A DNA stretch of 62,314 nucleotides from Alteromonas sp. IB21 (lineage in GTDB: Bacteria; Pseudomonadota; Gammaproteobacteria; Enterobacterales; Alteromonadaceae). The stretch lies in NCBI RefSeq assembly GCF_016405965.1, contig NZ_JAEFCD010000031.1, positions 1 through 62,314 on the forward strand. The letters are read 5' to 3'. Under the pieces are notes generated by a model, which did not search any database, had not been told where the DNA came from, and worked only from the letters and a program-made list of their open reading frames with translations. Shown in pieces: positions 29,737-39,283 of the stretch. How positions within the stretch are numbered: the first letter of the stretch is position 1; each line of letters begins with the position of its first letter. A program made the translations under genes and the position numbers.

Positions 29737-32400
29737 GTGAAGTACATCAAACCATTTATTCTATTTAGTTTTCTATCAGGCCTTCTTGGTTTCGCTGCGC
29801 TGGTAGGTATTTACTTTTATATCAAACCTGACCTACCAAGTGTTACTGTACTTAAGGATGTACGGCTGCAAACACCCATGCAGATATACACCAAAGACGG
29901 AAAACTTATTTCGCAGTATGGAGTTAAACGGCGGATCCCGGTAAAACTTGAGGAAGTTCCGCAAGAATTGATCGACGCCATACTTGCTACCGAGGATAGT
30001 CGCTTTTACGAACACCATGGTATTGACCCTATTGGTATCGTCCGCGCGGCGGTGAGCCTTGTGCTAACTGGCGAGAAACGTCAGGGGGCAAGTACACTAA
30101 CCATGCAGCTCGCGCGAGGGTTCTTTTTAAGTCGTGAAAAAACCTATGTGAGAAAGATAAAAGAAATTTTTATCGCGCTTCATATGGAACAAGAACTGTC
30201 AAAGCAGGAAATCTTGGAGCTGTACCTTAACAAAATTGAGTTAGGCCACAGGGCGTTTGGTTTCGGTGCGGCAGCTCAAGTTTATTATGGCAAAGAGCTT
30301 AACGAGCTCACGTTGGCACAAATTGCAACCATTGCTGGTCTTCCCAAAGCCCCCTCAGTGTTAAATCCAGTTAGCAGCCCAGTACGCTCCGTTGAGCGCC
30401 GTCGAGTTGTATTGCTTCGAATGCTTGACGAAAATTACATCACAAAGGCCCAATTCGACGAGGCTGCAAGCGCTCCTGTTACCGCCAAAAAACACGGCGC
30501 AGAGATTGAAGTGGATGCGCCATATCTTGCGGACACCATTTATAACGAAATGGTGGAAATCTATGGTAAGGAAGAAGCTGAAACTGGCGGCTACCAAGTG
30601 TTTGCAACGGCGACGTCAGATATGCAGCTTGCCGCTCAAAGGGCGGTGGTGAGAAATCTTCATGATTATGATGAACGTCACGGCTATAAGGGCGCTCTCG
30701 GATATTTGTGGAATATTCCTAAGTCAGAAAGTAAAGATGATGTTATTCCTCAATTGTCATTGACTTTCGATGTCAGTAATAAAACCTCAAGGGACGAATG
30801 GGATAAGGCGTCGATGCTGCAAGTGCTAGCGGAGATTCCCCATATCAAGCCTCTTATTCCCTCTGTAGTAACAAAGGTCAACGAACAATCAATAGAAGTG
30901 TTGTCGGTTGATGAGAAAGTACGGACGGTAGAGTGGGGCGGTCTGGATTGGGCCCGTCGCTACATTACTGATTTCAGGCAAGGGAGCGACCCGCAAACAG
31001 CCAGTGATGTCACCCAGGAAGGCGCGGTAATTTACATAAGGCAGCAAGATGATCAGTGGCGTATTTCGCAAATACCCGAAGTGAGTGGAGCCTTTATCGC
31101 ACTTAACCCACAAAACGGCGCGGTTGAAGCGGTGGTTGGTGGTTATAGCTTCTATCAAAGTCAATTTAACCGAGCGACGCAAGCGAAACGCCAAGTTGGC
31201 TCAAACATCAAACCTTTTGTGTACTCAGCAGCTATCGACAGCGGTTACACATTGGCATCTATCATCAATGACGCGCCGATTAATCAGTGGAATGCGGCTA
31301 CGGGCGTAGCGTGGCGCCCCCAAAACTCACCCGCTGAGTACGATGGCCCTATAAGAATGCGCAAAGCCCTTGGCAAATCTAAAAACGTTGTCTCGGTCAG
31401 GTTGCTTCGTGGCGTTGGATTAAGAGAAACCGCAGATTATTTAACCCGCTTCGGCTTTAATAAAGATGATATTCCTCTGGATGAAACCGTATCGCTGGGT
31501 TCCAGCTCGCACACACCTTTAGAGGTAGTGAGAGGTATGTCGGTTATCGCTAACGGTGGGTATCTGGTAAATCCACACTTTATAAGCAAAGTGCTGGATG
31601 AAAATGGCGATGAACTTTGGAAAGCTAATCCGGTGTGGGCGTGCAATCGATGTGAAAGTCAAAGTGAGGCTGACATTCTGCCAGAAGACGAGGAAGCCGA
31701 TATTGAGGCATTGTTAGCCGCAGAACTTAATCAAGACATAGTGTTAGGTGATTCGGATGAAGGTGGAAATACGGAAAAGGTCATAGCACCTCAAGTTATC
31801 ACGGCACAAAACGCCTTTTTAGTCGGTGAAATGATGCGTACCGCTGTTCGAGCAAACGGTAATTGGAGCAAAAAAACCTATTGGTTGGGAACCGGGTGGC
31901 GTGCCCGTAATATCCTTCAGCGTACTGATATTGCTGGTAAAACGGGTACGACCAACGATTCACGAGACACGTGGTTCAGCGGCTTTCACAAGGATATTGT
32001 TGCCACGGCATGGGTAGGCTTTGACAATATGGGAAGACAACTTGGCCGTGCAACCCGCAACCAAAACCTTATCAACAAAGATCCTGAAAAGTTTAATTGG
32101 ATAGGCAATGCCATGATAGGTATTGAAGATGGCGCGAAAGCAGCACAGCCTGCATGGATTAGATTTATGGAATATGCGCTTGAAAGTAAACCGCATACGC
32201 CAATGCCCGTACCAGAAAATATAGTGCGGGTTCGCATTGATCGTACCAGTGGAAAGTTGACCCGACGGACAGACCATACGACACTATTTGAATATTTCCT
32301 GCAAGGCACTGAACCAACAACTTATGTTCGTGATGATGAGGTGTTGGATCCAGCCACGCAGGATGAAGCTACTGCGCCAGAGCCAGAAGAAATATTCTAA
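29737..32400 (+). CDS. mrcA: Penicillin-binding protein 1A
   Basis: A bifunctional class-A PBP of about 887 residues that polymerises and cross-links peptidoglycan. An N-terminal membrane helix is followed by the GT51 glycosyltransferase (ATEDSRFYEHHGID with the catalytic Glu, GASTLTMQLAR), an OB-like insert, and the transpeptidase with SxxK (GSNIKPF), SSS/SxN-type (LGSSSHTPLE) and KTGTT motifs. The start is uncertain: GTG at 29737 gives MKYIKPF as in E. coli, and an in-frame TTG at 29722 gives five more residues. Divergent from pilM, as in enterics. Confidence 0.97.
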   Translation: MKYIKPFILFSFLSGLLGFAALVGIYFYIKPDLPSVTVLKDVRLQTPMQIYTKDGKLISQYGVKRRIPVKLEEVPQELIDAILATEDSRFYEHHGIDPIGIVRAAVSLVLTGEKRQGASTLTMQLARGFFLSREKTYVRKIKEIFIALHMEQELSKQEILELYLNKIELGHRAFGFGAAAQVYYGKELNELTLAQIATIAGLPKAPSVLNPVSSPVRSVERRRVVLLRMLDENYITKAQFDEAASAPVTAKKHGAEIEVDAPYLADTIYNEMVEIYGKEEAETGGYQVFATATSDMQLAAQRAVVRNLHDYDERHGYKGALGYLWNIPKSESKDDVIPQLSLTFDVSNKTSRDEWDKASMLQVLAEIPHIKPLIPSVVTKVNEQSIEVLSVDEKVRTVEWGGLDWARRYITDFRQGSDPQTASDVTQEGAVIYIRQQDDQWRISQIPEVSGAFIALNPQNGAVEAVVGGYSFYQSQFNRATQAKRQVGSNIKPFVYSAAIDSGYTLASIINDAPINQWNAATGVAWRPQNSPAEYDGPIRMRKALGKSKNVVSVRLLRGVGLRETADYLTRFGFNKDDIPLDETVSLGSSSHTPLEVVRGMSVIANGGYLVNPHFISKVLDENGDELWKANPVWACNRCESQSEADILPEDEEADIEALLAAELNQDIVLGDSDEGGNTEKVIAPQVITAQNAFLVGEMMRTAVRANGNWSKKTYWLGTGWRARNILQRTDIAGKTGTTNDSRDTWFSGFHKDIVATAWVGFDNMGRQLGRATRNQNLINKDPEKFNWIGNAMIGIEDGAKAAQPAWIRFMEYALESKPHTPMPVPENIVRVRIDRTSGKLTRRTDHTTLFEYFLQGTEPTTYVRDDEVLDPATQDEATAPEPEEIF

Positions 32401-32480
32401 TTATAAGAAGACACGTCGCTGACGTGTCGCTTCTTTACGCTTAAGCGATGTAATTGCCTGAACACATTTTCGGAAAAACA

Positions 32481-34172
32481 ATGTCAGAAGACTCACAACG
32501 ATATCTTTATATCCCTCACGCTGGCCCTTCATTGCTAGAAACGCCCCTACTGAATAAAGGCAGTGCCTTTACCGCCCGCGAGCGAGCGGCGTTCAACTTA
32601 ACCGGTCTCGTGCCGCCGCGGTATGAAACTATCGAAGAGCAAGTTGAACGTGCGTACATGCAATATAGCAGCTTCGACGAAGCGCTAAATAAGCATATTT
32701 ACCTTCGAGCTATTCAAGACAACAACGAAACCTTGTTCTATCGTCTGATTCAAAAGTATATCGATGAGATGATGCCCATTATCTACACTCCGACGGTAGG
32801 TGATGCGTGTGAACAGTTTTCTGACATCTACCGCAGCTCACGTGGTTTGTTTGTGTCATATGAAGAGCGTCACCAGCTTGACGACATTGTTCGCAATGCC
32901 ACCAAACGCAAAGTAAAAGTGATTGTTGTGACTGACGGTGAGCGTATTCTTGGCTTAGGCGATCAGGGTATTGGCGGTATGGGGATCCCTATCGGTAAGC
33001 TGTCGCTCTACACCGCATGTGGGGGAATTAGCCCTGCGTACACGTTGCCCGTCATGCTAGACGTAGGCACCAATAACGAGAAACTATTAAACGACCCTAT
33101 GTACATGGGGGCGCGCCACCCTCGTATTGGCCAAGAAGAATACGATGAATTTGTAGATATGTTCATAAACGCTGTGAAAAGGCGCTGGCCAGATGTGATG
33201 ATCCAGTTTGAAGACTTCGCACAGCCAAATGCAATGCCGCTACTTAATCGCTACCGAAACGATGTGTGCTGCTTTAACGACGATATTCAAGGCACCGCTG
33301 CAGTTACGCTCGGCACTATACTCGCGGCATGTAAAACCAAGCAGCAAAAGCTTAGGGATATGAAGGTTGTATTTGTGGGCTCGGGCTCAGCAGGCTGTGG
33401 CATTGCTGAAATGCTTATTCAGCAAATGGTCTTTGAAGGTCTTACTGATGAGCAAGCACGTAAGCAAGTGTTCATGATCGACCGTTTTGGCTTAGTGACT
33501 GAAGGTATGGAAGGCCTACGTGACTTCCAACAAAAACTTCAGCAGAAAACCGCAGACTTGGCTGAATGGACATTTAGTGGCGATTACGCGTCACTACTTG
33601 ACGTAATGCACTGCGCGCAGCCAGACGTACTGATTGGCGTTTCAGGTCAGCCAGGTTTGTTTACTGAGCAAGTTATCCGCGCTATGAAGCAAGGATGTGA
33701 GTTACCAATCATCTTCCCACTCAGTAACCCGTCTCGCCAAGTTGAGGCAAGACCTGAACAGGTTATTGAATGGACCGACGGTGAAGTTATTATCGCGACT
33801 GGTAGCCCGTTTAAACCCGTTGAGTATAAAGGTGAAATTTACCCCATTGCCCAATGCAACAACTCGTACATTTTCCCCGGTATTGGTCTTGGCGTTGTCG
33901 CCTCTAAAGCCAAACTAATTAGCGACGAAATGTTAATGGCTGCAAGTAACGCGCTTGCTTTAGCGTCACCATTAGTCAACACGGGGCAGGGTTCGTTGCT
34001 ACCACCGCTAGCGGCGATAGCTCAAATAAGCAGAGAGATTGCCTTTGAAGTGGGTAGGGTAGCGATGGAGCAGGGGCTTGCCCTTGAGATGTCAGATGAC
34101 GCTTTGCTCGAAAGTATAGAGCGAAACTTCTGGAAAGCGGAATACCGCCCTTATAAACGCGTTAGCATTTAA
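32481..34172 (+). CDS. maeA: NAD-dependent malic enzyme
   Basis: A 563-residue malic enzyme that decarboxylates malate to pyruvate with NAD. It aligns closely with E. coli MaeA throughout: [40 protein letters not shown], the metal-binding [10 protein letters not shown] and [12 protein letters not shown], and the nucleotide fold [14 protein letters not shown]. The frame extends 9 codons upstream to a TTG, but the ATG at 32481 fits the family length. Confidence 0.97.
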   Translation: MSEDSQRYLYIPHAGPSLLETPLLNKGSAFTARERAAFNLTGLVPPRYETIEEQVERAYMQYSSFDEALNKHIYLRAIQDNNETLFYRLIQKYIDEMMPIIYTPTVGDACEQFSDIYRSSRGLFVSYEERHQLDDIVRNATKRKVKVIVVTDGERILGLGDQGIGGMGIPIGKLSLYTACGGISPAYTLPVMLDVGTNNEKLLNDPMYMGARHPRIGQEEYDEFVDMFINAVKRRWPDVMIQFEDFAQPNAMPLLNRYRNDVCCFNDDIQGTAAVTLGTILAACKTKQQKLRDMKVVFVGSGSAGCGIAEMLIQQMVFEGLTDEQARKQVFMIDRFGLVTEGMEGLRDFQQKLQQKTADLAEWTFSGDYASLLDVMHCAQPDVLIGVSGQPGLFTEQVIRAMKQGCELPIIFPLSNPSRQVEARPEQVIEWTDGEVIIATGSPFKPVEYKGEIYPIAQCNNSYIFPGIGLGVVASKAKLISDEMLMAASNALALASPLVNTGQGSLLPPLAAIAQISREIAFEVGRVAMEQGLALEMSDDALLESIERNFWKAEYRPYKRVSI

Positions 34173-34188
34173 CTAACGCTCACGTTTT

Positions 34189-34217
34189 AAAAAAGCAGGC
34201 CTTGCCTGCTTTTTTTG
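34189..34217 (+). terminator. Intrinsic terminator after maeA
   Basis: AAAAAAGCAGGC-ctt-GCCTGCTTTTTTT: a perfect stem with a 3-base loop and a run of T, 17 bases past the maeA stop. Confidence 0.92.
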
Positions 34218-34479
34218 TGCGTATTGAAGTTAACCTTATACTCGGTTTGAGATAATTTATTCACAATAGCTCTGCCTCCTTGTTCTAATGTCGCCCTCTC
34301 AGTTTATTCAAATCTGTTTTATGTAAAAAGGTGTTGCTTATGCGCAACATTTCCTTTTTTTACTCTACCCTTTGCATAAAGAACTTTAACTCAAGTGTAT
34401 GAAAAATAATGTTTATTTTTTTTTGGCATAAACATTGATAACTACCCTTGTCATACAGAAGAAAAAGTAGGTGTTAAAA

Positions 34480-35466
34480 ATGAAAAAAACAAAAACTCAA
34501 TTTAATTCATTGTACTCGCGAGCTCTTAAGCGCTCCTTCTCAACATCAATGGTTATGGCCGCACTTGCTACGCTAAGTGCTTGCGGCGGTTCTGGTGATA
34601 GCGTAGACGACCAGCCCACACCAACAACCAGTACTTTTTCTCTTTCGGTTTCAGATGCCCCAGTTGATGATGCCAGTGAAGTGGTGGTGTATTTCGATGA
34701 GGTTGAATTAATTGGTAACGATTCACCTATCACGTTTTCTGTTGAAGATGAGAACGGTGATCCTCGAAGCATTGATTTACTATCTTTGCCTGGCGAACAG
34801 TTTGAAGTGATTGTTGAAGGTACTGAAATTCCGATAGGTGACTACAACCAACTACGCCTTAGCGTCACTGAAGAGTCGTACATCGTGACTAACGAAGGCA
34901 CATATCCTATTCGCGTGCCAAGTGGAGAATTAAAACTAGACGGATTTACTGTACAGCCCAACTTTGACGCAGCCTACACCGTTGAGTTCGATTTAAGAAA
35001 AAGCTTAGTCGATCCAGTAGGTCAAGAAGTCATCATGTTAAAACCTCGCGGTGTCCGCTTAGTATTAAACGGCGATGTCGGTACTCTCAGTGGCACGGTT
35101 GATAGCATGCTGGTGATGGACGAGAAGTGTGCTGTTAAAACTGACATGACTTCTGGTAATGCGGTTTACATCTATGAAGGTGAGCAAAATGTTCTTGATA
35201 CCCTAGGTGATGACGCAGATGTCGGTGTCGATGATACCGAGTTACGCCCTTTTACTGTGGTGCCTGTAACCTACGACGAGTCTGATGAAACATTCAATTT
35301 TACCGCGGGCTTCATGCCTCAAGGTGACTATTCACTCGCCTTTTCGTGCGTAGCTTTGTTTGACGAGCCGGAAACGGATGAAGATGAAGAGGACGGTTTC
35401 TTTTTACAAACTATCGATACCACCACTGTTGTAGCAGGTGACGCTACTACGGTAACTATCGAATAG
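34480..35466 (+). CDS. DUF4382 domain lipoprotein
   Basis: A 328-residue predicted lipoprotein. After a basic N-terminus and hydrophobic stretch comes the lipobox TLSAC-GGSG, then a DUF4382 domain (about 55-200, FSLSVSDAPVDDASEVVVYFDEVELIG) and a second beta-rich acidic region to the end. DUF4382 proteins are cell-surface lipoproteins of unknown role. The ATG at 34480 is preceded by AGGTG; a GTG three codons upstream is the alternative. Confidence 0.85.
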   Translation: MKKTKTQFNSLYSRALKRSFSTSMVMAALATLSACGGSGDSVDDQPTPTTSTFSLSVSDAPVDDASEVVVYFDEVELIGNDSPITFSVEDENGDPRSIDLLSLPGEQFEVIVEGTEIPIGDYNQLRLSVTEESYIVTNEGTYPIRVPSGELKLDGFTVQPNFDAAYTVEFDLRKSLVDPVGQEVIMLKPRGVRLVLNGDVGTLSGTVDSMLVMDEKCAVKTDMTSGNAVYIYEGEQNVLDTLGDDADVGVDDTELRPFTVVPVTYDESDETFNFTAGFMPQGDYSLAFSCVALFDEPETDEDEEDGFFLQTIDTTTVVAGDATTVTIE

Positions 35467-35506
35467 TACCAGTTTGCGGGCAATGGACTGCTCGCCTTTT
35501 ATTCAC

Positions 35507-35546
35507 AAAGCCGTGTTTTGTATCTATATAAAACGCGGCTTTTTTA
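35507..35546 (+). terminator. Intrinsic terminator after the DUF4382 gene
   Basis: AAAGCCGTGTTTT pairs with AAAACGCGGCTTT (one G-U) around a 10-base loop and ends in a T run. Confidence 0.85.
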
Positions 35547-35666
35547 TGTCAGTAATCGCGCAGTACTGTTTATTAGTCGACATAGTGAGCCATACGCCTT
35601 TAAAAGCCGTTCTTTATAGCTATGAAGTATGTCTCTTTCACCTAAAAACTATTTAAGGGAATTGCT

Positions 35667-36524
35667 ATGTCGACAGAAAGTAACTACACACCACCTGATG
35701 TTTGGACGCAGGCTGAAGATGATGGCAACAAGTGGGCGAGTATCAACCGCCCCGTGTCTGGTTCGACCCACGAAAAAGCGCGATCCACTGGCGAACATGG
35801 TTTACAGCTATACTCGTTAGCCACGCCTAACGGGCAGAAAGTGACTATTATGCTAGAAGAATTGTTGGCTGCGGGTGTCAGCGAAGCAGAATACGACGCG
35901 TGGCTAATAAACATCGGAGAGGGCGATCAGTTTTCCTCTGGGTTTGTGGACGTAAATCCGAATAGCAAGATCCCTGCTATGGTTGACACAACAACGTCAC
36001 CAGAAACCAAGCTGTTCGAGTCAGGTTCAATCTTGGTCTACCTTGCAGAAAAATTCGGAAAATTTATTCCGCAAGAGGCCCAAGCGAAAGCAGAATGCTT
36101 TAACTGGCTATTCTGGCAGGTGGGTTCAGCGCCATACCTAGGCGGCGGTTTCGGCCACTTTTACAGCTATGCGCCTTATCCAATGGAATACCCAATCAAT
36201 CGCTTTACTATGGAAACCAAGCGTCAACTCGATGTGCTAGACAAACACTTAGCGAACAATGAGTTCATGGCAGGCAGCGAATATAGCATTGCTGATATAG
36301 CGATCTGGCCATGGTACGGCAACCTGGTACTAGGGAACCTATACGATGCAGCCACGTTTCTTCAGGTGCATGAGTATACTAATTTAGTTCGCTGGGCTAA
36401 GCAGCTAGAGCAGCGCGAAGGAGTAAAGCGTGGCCGTATTGTTAACAAGACTTGGGGTGATGATGGCCAGTTAGAAAACCGCCACAGCGCCAAAGATATC
36501 GATAACGCGCTCGCCAACACCTAA
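35667..36524 (+). CDS. yghU: YghU-type glutathione disulfide-bond oxidoreductase
   Basis: A 285-residue GST-fold protein of the Nu class, which reduces disulfides such as 2-hydroxyethyl disulfide and organic peroxides using two glutathiones. It follows E. coli YghU closely: NRPVSGSTHEKA, HGLQLYSLATPNGQKVTIMLEELLA, FSSGFVDVNPNSKIPAMVD, GGGFGHFYSYAP and IADIAIWPWYGN. The ribosome site AAGGGA lies before the ATG. Monocistronic. Confidence 0.95.
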   Translation: MSTESNYTPPDVWTQAEDDGNKWASINRPVSGSTHEKARSTGEHGLQLYSLATPNGQKVTIMLEELLAAGVSEAEYDAWLINIGEGDQFSSGFVDVNPNSKIPAMVDTTTSPETKLFESGSILVYLAEKFGKFIPQEAQAKAECFNWLFWQVGSAPYLGGGFGHFYSYAPYPMEYPINRFTMETKRQLDVLDKHLANNEFMAGSEYSIADIAIWPWYGNLVLGNLYDAATFLQVHEYTNLVRWAKQLEQREGVKRGRIVNKTWGDDGQLENRHSAKDIDNALANT

Positions 36525-36528
36525 ATAA

Positions 36529-36615
36529 TGGGGTCAGTGTACTTAAGTTATGTTAATCATCTTCTTAGCATCACAATGCCTAGAAAGATCATCGACGAAA
36601 AGTACTCTGACCCCA
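36529..36615. repeat. GGGGTCAGAGTAC-type palindromic element, copy 1
   Basis: Left end TGGGGTCAGTGTACTT (36529-36544) is inverted at 36600-36615 (AAGTACTCTGACCCCA) with one mismatch, around 55 bases. The same end sequence recurs at 37378. Ends of this kind are often seen beside REP-associated tyrosine transposase relics in proteobacteria, but no transposase is present here. Confidence 0.7.
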
Positions 36616-36620
36616 AATTT

Positions 36621-37148
36621 TCAGATAAGCTCTGCCACACTCTTTAAGTATGCTTGTTGGAGTGGGGTGAAATCCCATTCGTTCAAATCTTCATCAAATT
36701 CAAAGTTGCCCACACGGCCACGCCATTTTATGGCAGGTACAGACGTCCACGTTTTCATATACACCAGTTTACCGTGAAGGCAATGTAACACTTCAAGCTT
36801 AGGTTGCTTTGTTTGATTGTAGGTGACTCGTTCAGAAACGATTGAACCTTCCTCACATGCCTCGTTGAAAAATACAAAACCACGATAGTTTCCATTCTCC
36901 GTAATGGTTACAAGAGATGCATATTCTTTATTCTCTGACACTTTTCTTAACGCGGGTAACTGAGCTTCTACCCGTTTAATTTGAATACCCAGTTTTTTGT
37001 CGTGCCACTGCCAACCAGAACTACCCATAAAAGTAAGCTCATGATTTTTATCATCAATTTGCATTAAAAAAGTGAAGGTATTCCACGATGCTATGGCGAT
37101 AATACATAGCATCACGGCCCCGGTTATATAAATCAGCGGCTTAGTCAT
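36621..37148 (-). CDS. Hypothetical membrane-anchored protein
   Basis: A 175-residue protein with one N-terminal membrane helix (about 5-25) and a soluble, probably periplasmic domain with two cysteines (NEACEEGS and VLHCLHGK). No family recognised. It is the only gene between two copies of the same palindromic repeat, so it may have arrived with them. Its stop lies just inside copy 1. Confidence 0.6.
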   Translation of the reverse strand: MTKPLIYITGAVMLCIIAIASWNTFTFLMQIDDKNHELTFMGSSGWQWHDKKLGIQIKRVEAQLPALRKVSENKEYASLVTITENGNYRGFVFFNEACEEGSIVSERVTYNQTKQPKLEVLHCLHGKLVYMKTWTSVPAIKWRGRVGNFEFDEDLNEWDFTPLQQAYLKSVAELI

Positions 37149-37251
37149 CGTTATCTTGTTGGCAGAGCTTCTGTCTGTCTCTTACGTATGCGGACATTTA
37201 TCAGACTTAAATTGCAAAAAAGTAATGGTGTTGCCTTTTTTGAGTAAGTAA

Positions 37252-37371
37252 ATGTTCGTTCAGCGACTAAGCCAAGCTACTAAGGACGTGCAAGAAGCCA
37301 TGTTCGTGCAATACGACCTAGCTGATAGTGACTATGGCGCTCGTGTCAGAAAGGCGGTAGCCAGTAGATAA
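37252..37371 (+). pseudogene. Short frame, possible gene relic
   Basis: A 39-codon frame from an ATG, with a stop codon directly before it and no good ribosome site. The residues look protein-like (SDYGARVRKAVASR at the end) and the frame ends 6 bases before the palindrome. It may be the tail of a decayed gene. No family was recognised, and it could be chance. Confidence 0.25.
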
Positions 37372-37377
37372 AGCAAA

Positions 37378-37418
37378 TGGGGTCAGAGTAATTTTTGGGA
37401 AAACTACTCTGCCCCCCA
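37378..37418. repeat. GGGGTCAGAGTA-type palindromic element, copy 2
   Basis: TGGGGTCAGAGTAATTTT opposes AAAACTACTCTGCCCCCCA with a few mismatches and a very short loop. The left end is the same as copy 1. Confidence 0.7.
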
Positions 37419-37495
37419 TTGTTCTAGCTAAGTTCTAGCTAAACGTACGGTGTGGTTACAGGTGGCATGCCTTTAACTGTACTCTTCGCAATATG

Positions 37496-38068
37496 CTATT
37501 GGGTAGCAACTATTGCGTAAACATGAAGCCGTACAGCTTGGAGTGCTTTATCTTTCCAATTGGTCTTAGTTAGCTCTGGTGAGTGATTGCTTTGAAAAAA
37601 CTGAATATAACCATGGGTTAAGGCCATGACTTGTGTTGCGATTATCACGGCTTTGTCACTTGATACCTGGTTTTTGGGAAGCGTTTTGCATAACCCTGCC
37701 ATCGTTTCGATTAATGTTGATTTGGCTGTCATCGTCTCTTCGGTCATCGAAAAAAACGAGGTGCTGCCGCCAAATATTAACTGATAATGTGCCGTATTAG
37801 ATTCGGCGTAGTTTAATATATTCTCGCAGGCACCAAGAACCTTATCTGAGGCCGTATTTCCATTAGCACGCAGAATGCTTTGAGTTAGCACTTCGCAAGC
37901 TTGTTGACACAAAGCGTTAAGAATACCCTGTTTGCCCTTAAAATGACTGTAAATGCCAATGGTTGATAAATTGGCGCGCTTAGCAATGTTGCGCACGCTC
38001 AAAGCATCGTACCCCTCCTCGCTGAAGAGTTCAGATGCCGCCTGCAGTATTTTTTCTTTGTTATTCAT
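37496..38068 (-). CDS. TetR/AcrR family transcriptional regulator
   Basis: A 190-residue repressor-type protein: N-terminal helix-turn-helix (about 8-50, ILQAASELFSEEGYDALSVRNIAKRANLSTIGIYSHFKGKQGIL) followed by an all-helical ligand domain. It follows the alpha/beta hydrolase gene on the same strand by about 130 bases, and a palindrome lies just upstream of its own start. Probably controls itself and perhaps the hydrolase; the ligand is unknown. Confidence 0.92.
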   Translation of the reverse strand: MNNKEKILQAASELFSEEGYDALSVRNIAKRANLSTIGIYSHFKGKQGILNALCQQACEVLTQSILRANGNTASDKVLGACENILNYAESNTAHYQLIFGGSTSFFSMTEETMTAKSTLIETMAGLCKTLPKNQVSSDKAVIIATQVMALTHGYIQFFQSNHSPELTKTNWKDKALQAVRLHVYAIVATQ

Positions 38069-38096
38069 ACTATTTTATCGAGTAGAAGTTATGGCC

Positions 38097-38111
38097 TATA
38101 ACGCAGTTATA
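38097..38111. promoter_or_regulatory. Candidate TetR operator
   Basis: TATAAC-gca-GTTATA, a perfect 6+6 inverted repeat, lies 28 bases upstream of the TetR gene start. Position and symmetry suit an autoregulatory operator. Confidence 0.45.
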
Positions 38112-38196
38112 ACTATAGATTAAGAATTCACGAGTTGCGCAACCGTCTCCACATTTTTATCGCTCTGTTTTTTGGCACAAACTCAGTAAAGCCTGC

Positions 38197-39093
38197 CTAT
38201 ATGTAGCGCTTAAAATAGTCTGTTACTTTGGGCCACAAGTGCTGGCACTTTCTGGAAAAGAATTTCATATGGCCTATCTCATTTACGTTTAGTGCTTTTG
38301 GTTCAAGCTCTTCAATTTCAGCGTCCATATTAGGGAACACGCTGAGCATATCGTGAACGTTACGAATATTAGCAATGTCATCGTCGTTGGCGAGAAGCCA
38401 TTTAGAGGGTATCTGAATGGTGTCGTAGTGGTGCTGAATAACATCGCTACCAAACCCTGTTTTTACGTAGCCTCTACCGTTACACCATTTTTGCCATTGG
38501 CGCGCCACCTTTTTAGGTAATGGTTCTCCCATACCTACCCACTGAGATTTGGTATGGCCGAACAGTAAATTACTCACGGGAATAAAGACATTCATAAAAA
38601 AATGGGCTTTGATTAAATAGCTTTTGCGCATGTTGCGTAAGCTGCCCGATGAACTTCCGAAGTTACAAAAAGCAGTAAGGTCGCGAACGTTGTACATTAA
38701 GCCAAGCAGCTGGCCCCCCGCGCTATGACCAACGAGAAAATAAGGCACATTGGGGAAGTGAAGTTTGAGTGATTCTAGTACCGCTGGCATATCTTGCTCG
38801 CCCCAGGTTACTAGCGATGCATCGCTTTGTTTAACGCTACCTTTTACTGAATCGCCAATGCCTCTATTATCATACGTTATAACGCCAAACCCTTGCTCAG
38901 CCAAATAGGTGGCAAAAGCGCGGTAAAACTGGCGTTTGATACCCGTTGCAGGGCCAATCATAATTGCCGCTTTTGCTGGTAGGCTTGGAGAGAACAGGGA
39001 GGCGGCAAGAGGTGCGCTGTCGGCGCAAACAATGGTGATATCTTTCACATTGATGTTGGTTTCGGTGTCGTTTTGCTTTGATATGCTCGACAT
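38197..39093 (-). CDS. Alpha/beta hydrolase
   Basis: A 298-residue serine hydrolase of the alpha/beta fold (S33-like). The nucleophile elbow is VGHSAGGQ (S124); an oxyanion/turn block is GPATGIKRQFYRAFATYLAEQGFGVITYDNRGIGDS; a late Asp and His (DDDIANIRN, EIGHMKFF) complete a plausible triad. Substrate unknown. The longer frame begins 18 codons upstream; MSSISKQN was preferred on length but has only a weak ribosome site. Confidence 0.85.
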   Translation of the reverse strand: MSSISKQNDTETNINVKDITIVCADSAPLAASLFSPSLPAKAAIMIGPATGIKRQFYRAFATYLAEQGFGVITYDNRGIGDSVKGSVKQSDASLVTWGEQDMPAVLESLKLHFPNVPYFLVGHSAGGQLLGLMYNVRDLTAFCNFGSSSGSLRNMRKSYLIKAHFFMNVFIPVSNLLFGHTKSQWVGMGEPLPKKVARQWQKWCNGRGYVKTGFGSDVIQHHYDTIQIPSKWLLANDDDIANIRNVHDMLSVFPNMDAEIEELEPKALNVNEIGHMKFFSRKCQHLWPKVTDYFKRYI

Positions 39094-39283
39094 GAAGAAG
39101 TCTCTAAAACTGTTCTGGTCTAACCAGTAAACCCTCCGCACCCACAAAACGCAACATGCTAATTATTTATTTTACTAATGATAATGGCTAAGTAATGACA
39201 AGTAGATAAGTTGTTGGCACGCAAATGCTAAAGCTTAGCTGGGATAGATAAGCCATAGCATTCGCGATTTAAAAAGTAATGAC

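Larger units (their letters stand above)
37149..37495. other. Accessory spacer with short frame and repeat
   Basis: This 347-base stretch holds a 39-codon frame (37252-37371) and the second palindrome copy (37378-37418). Nothing else was recognised. Confidence 0.5.
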
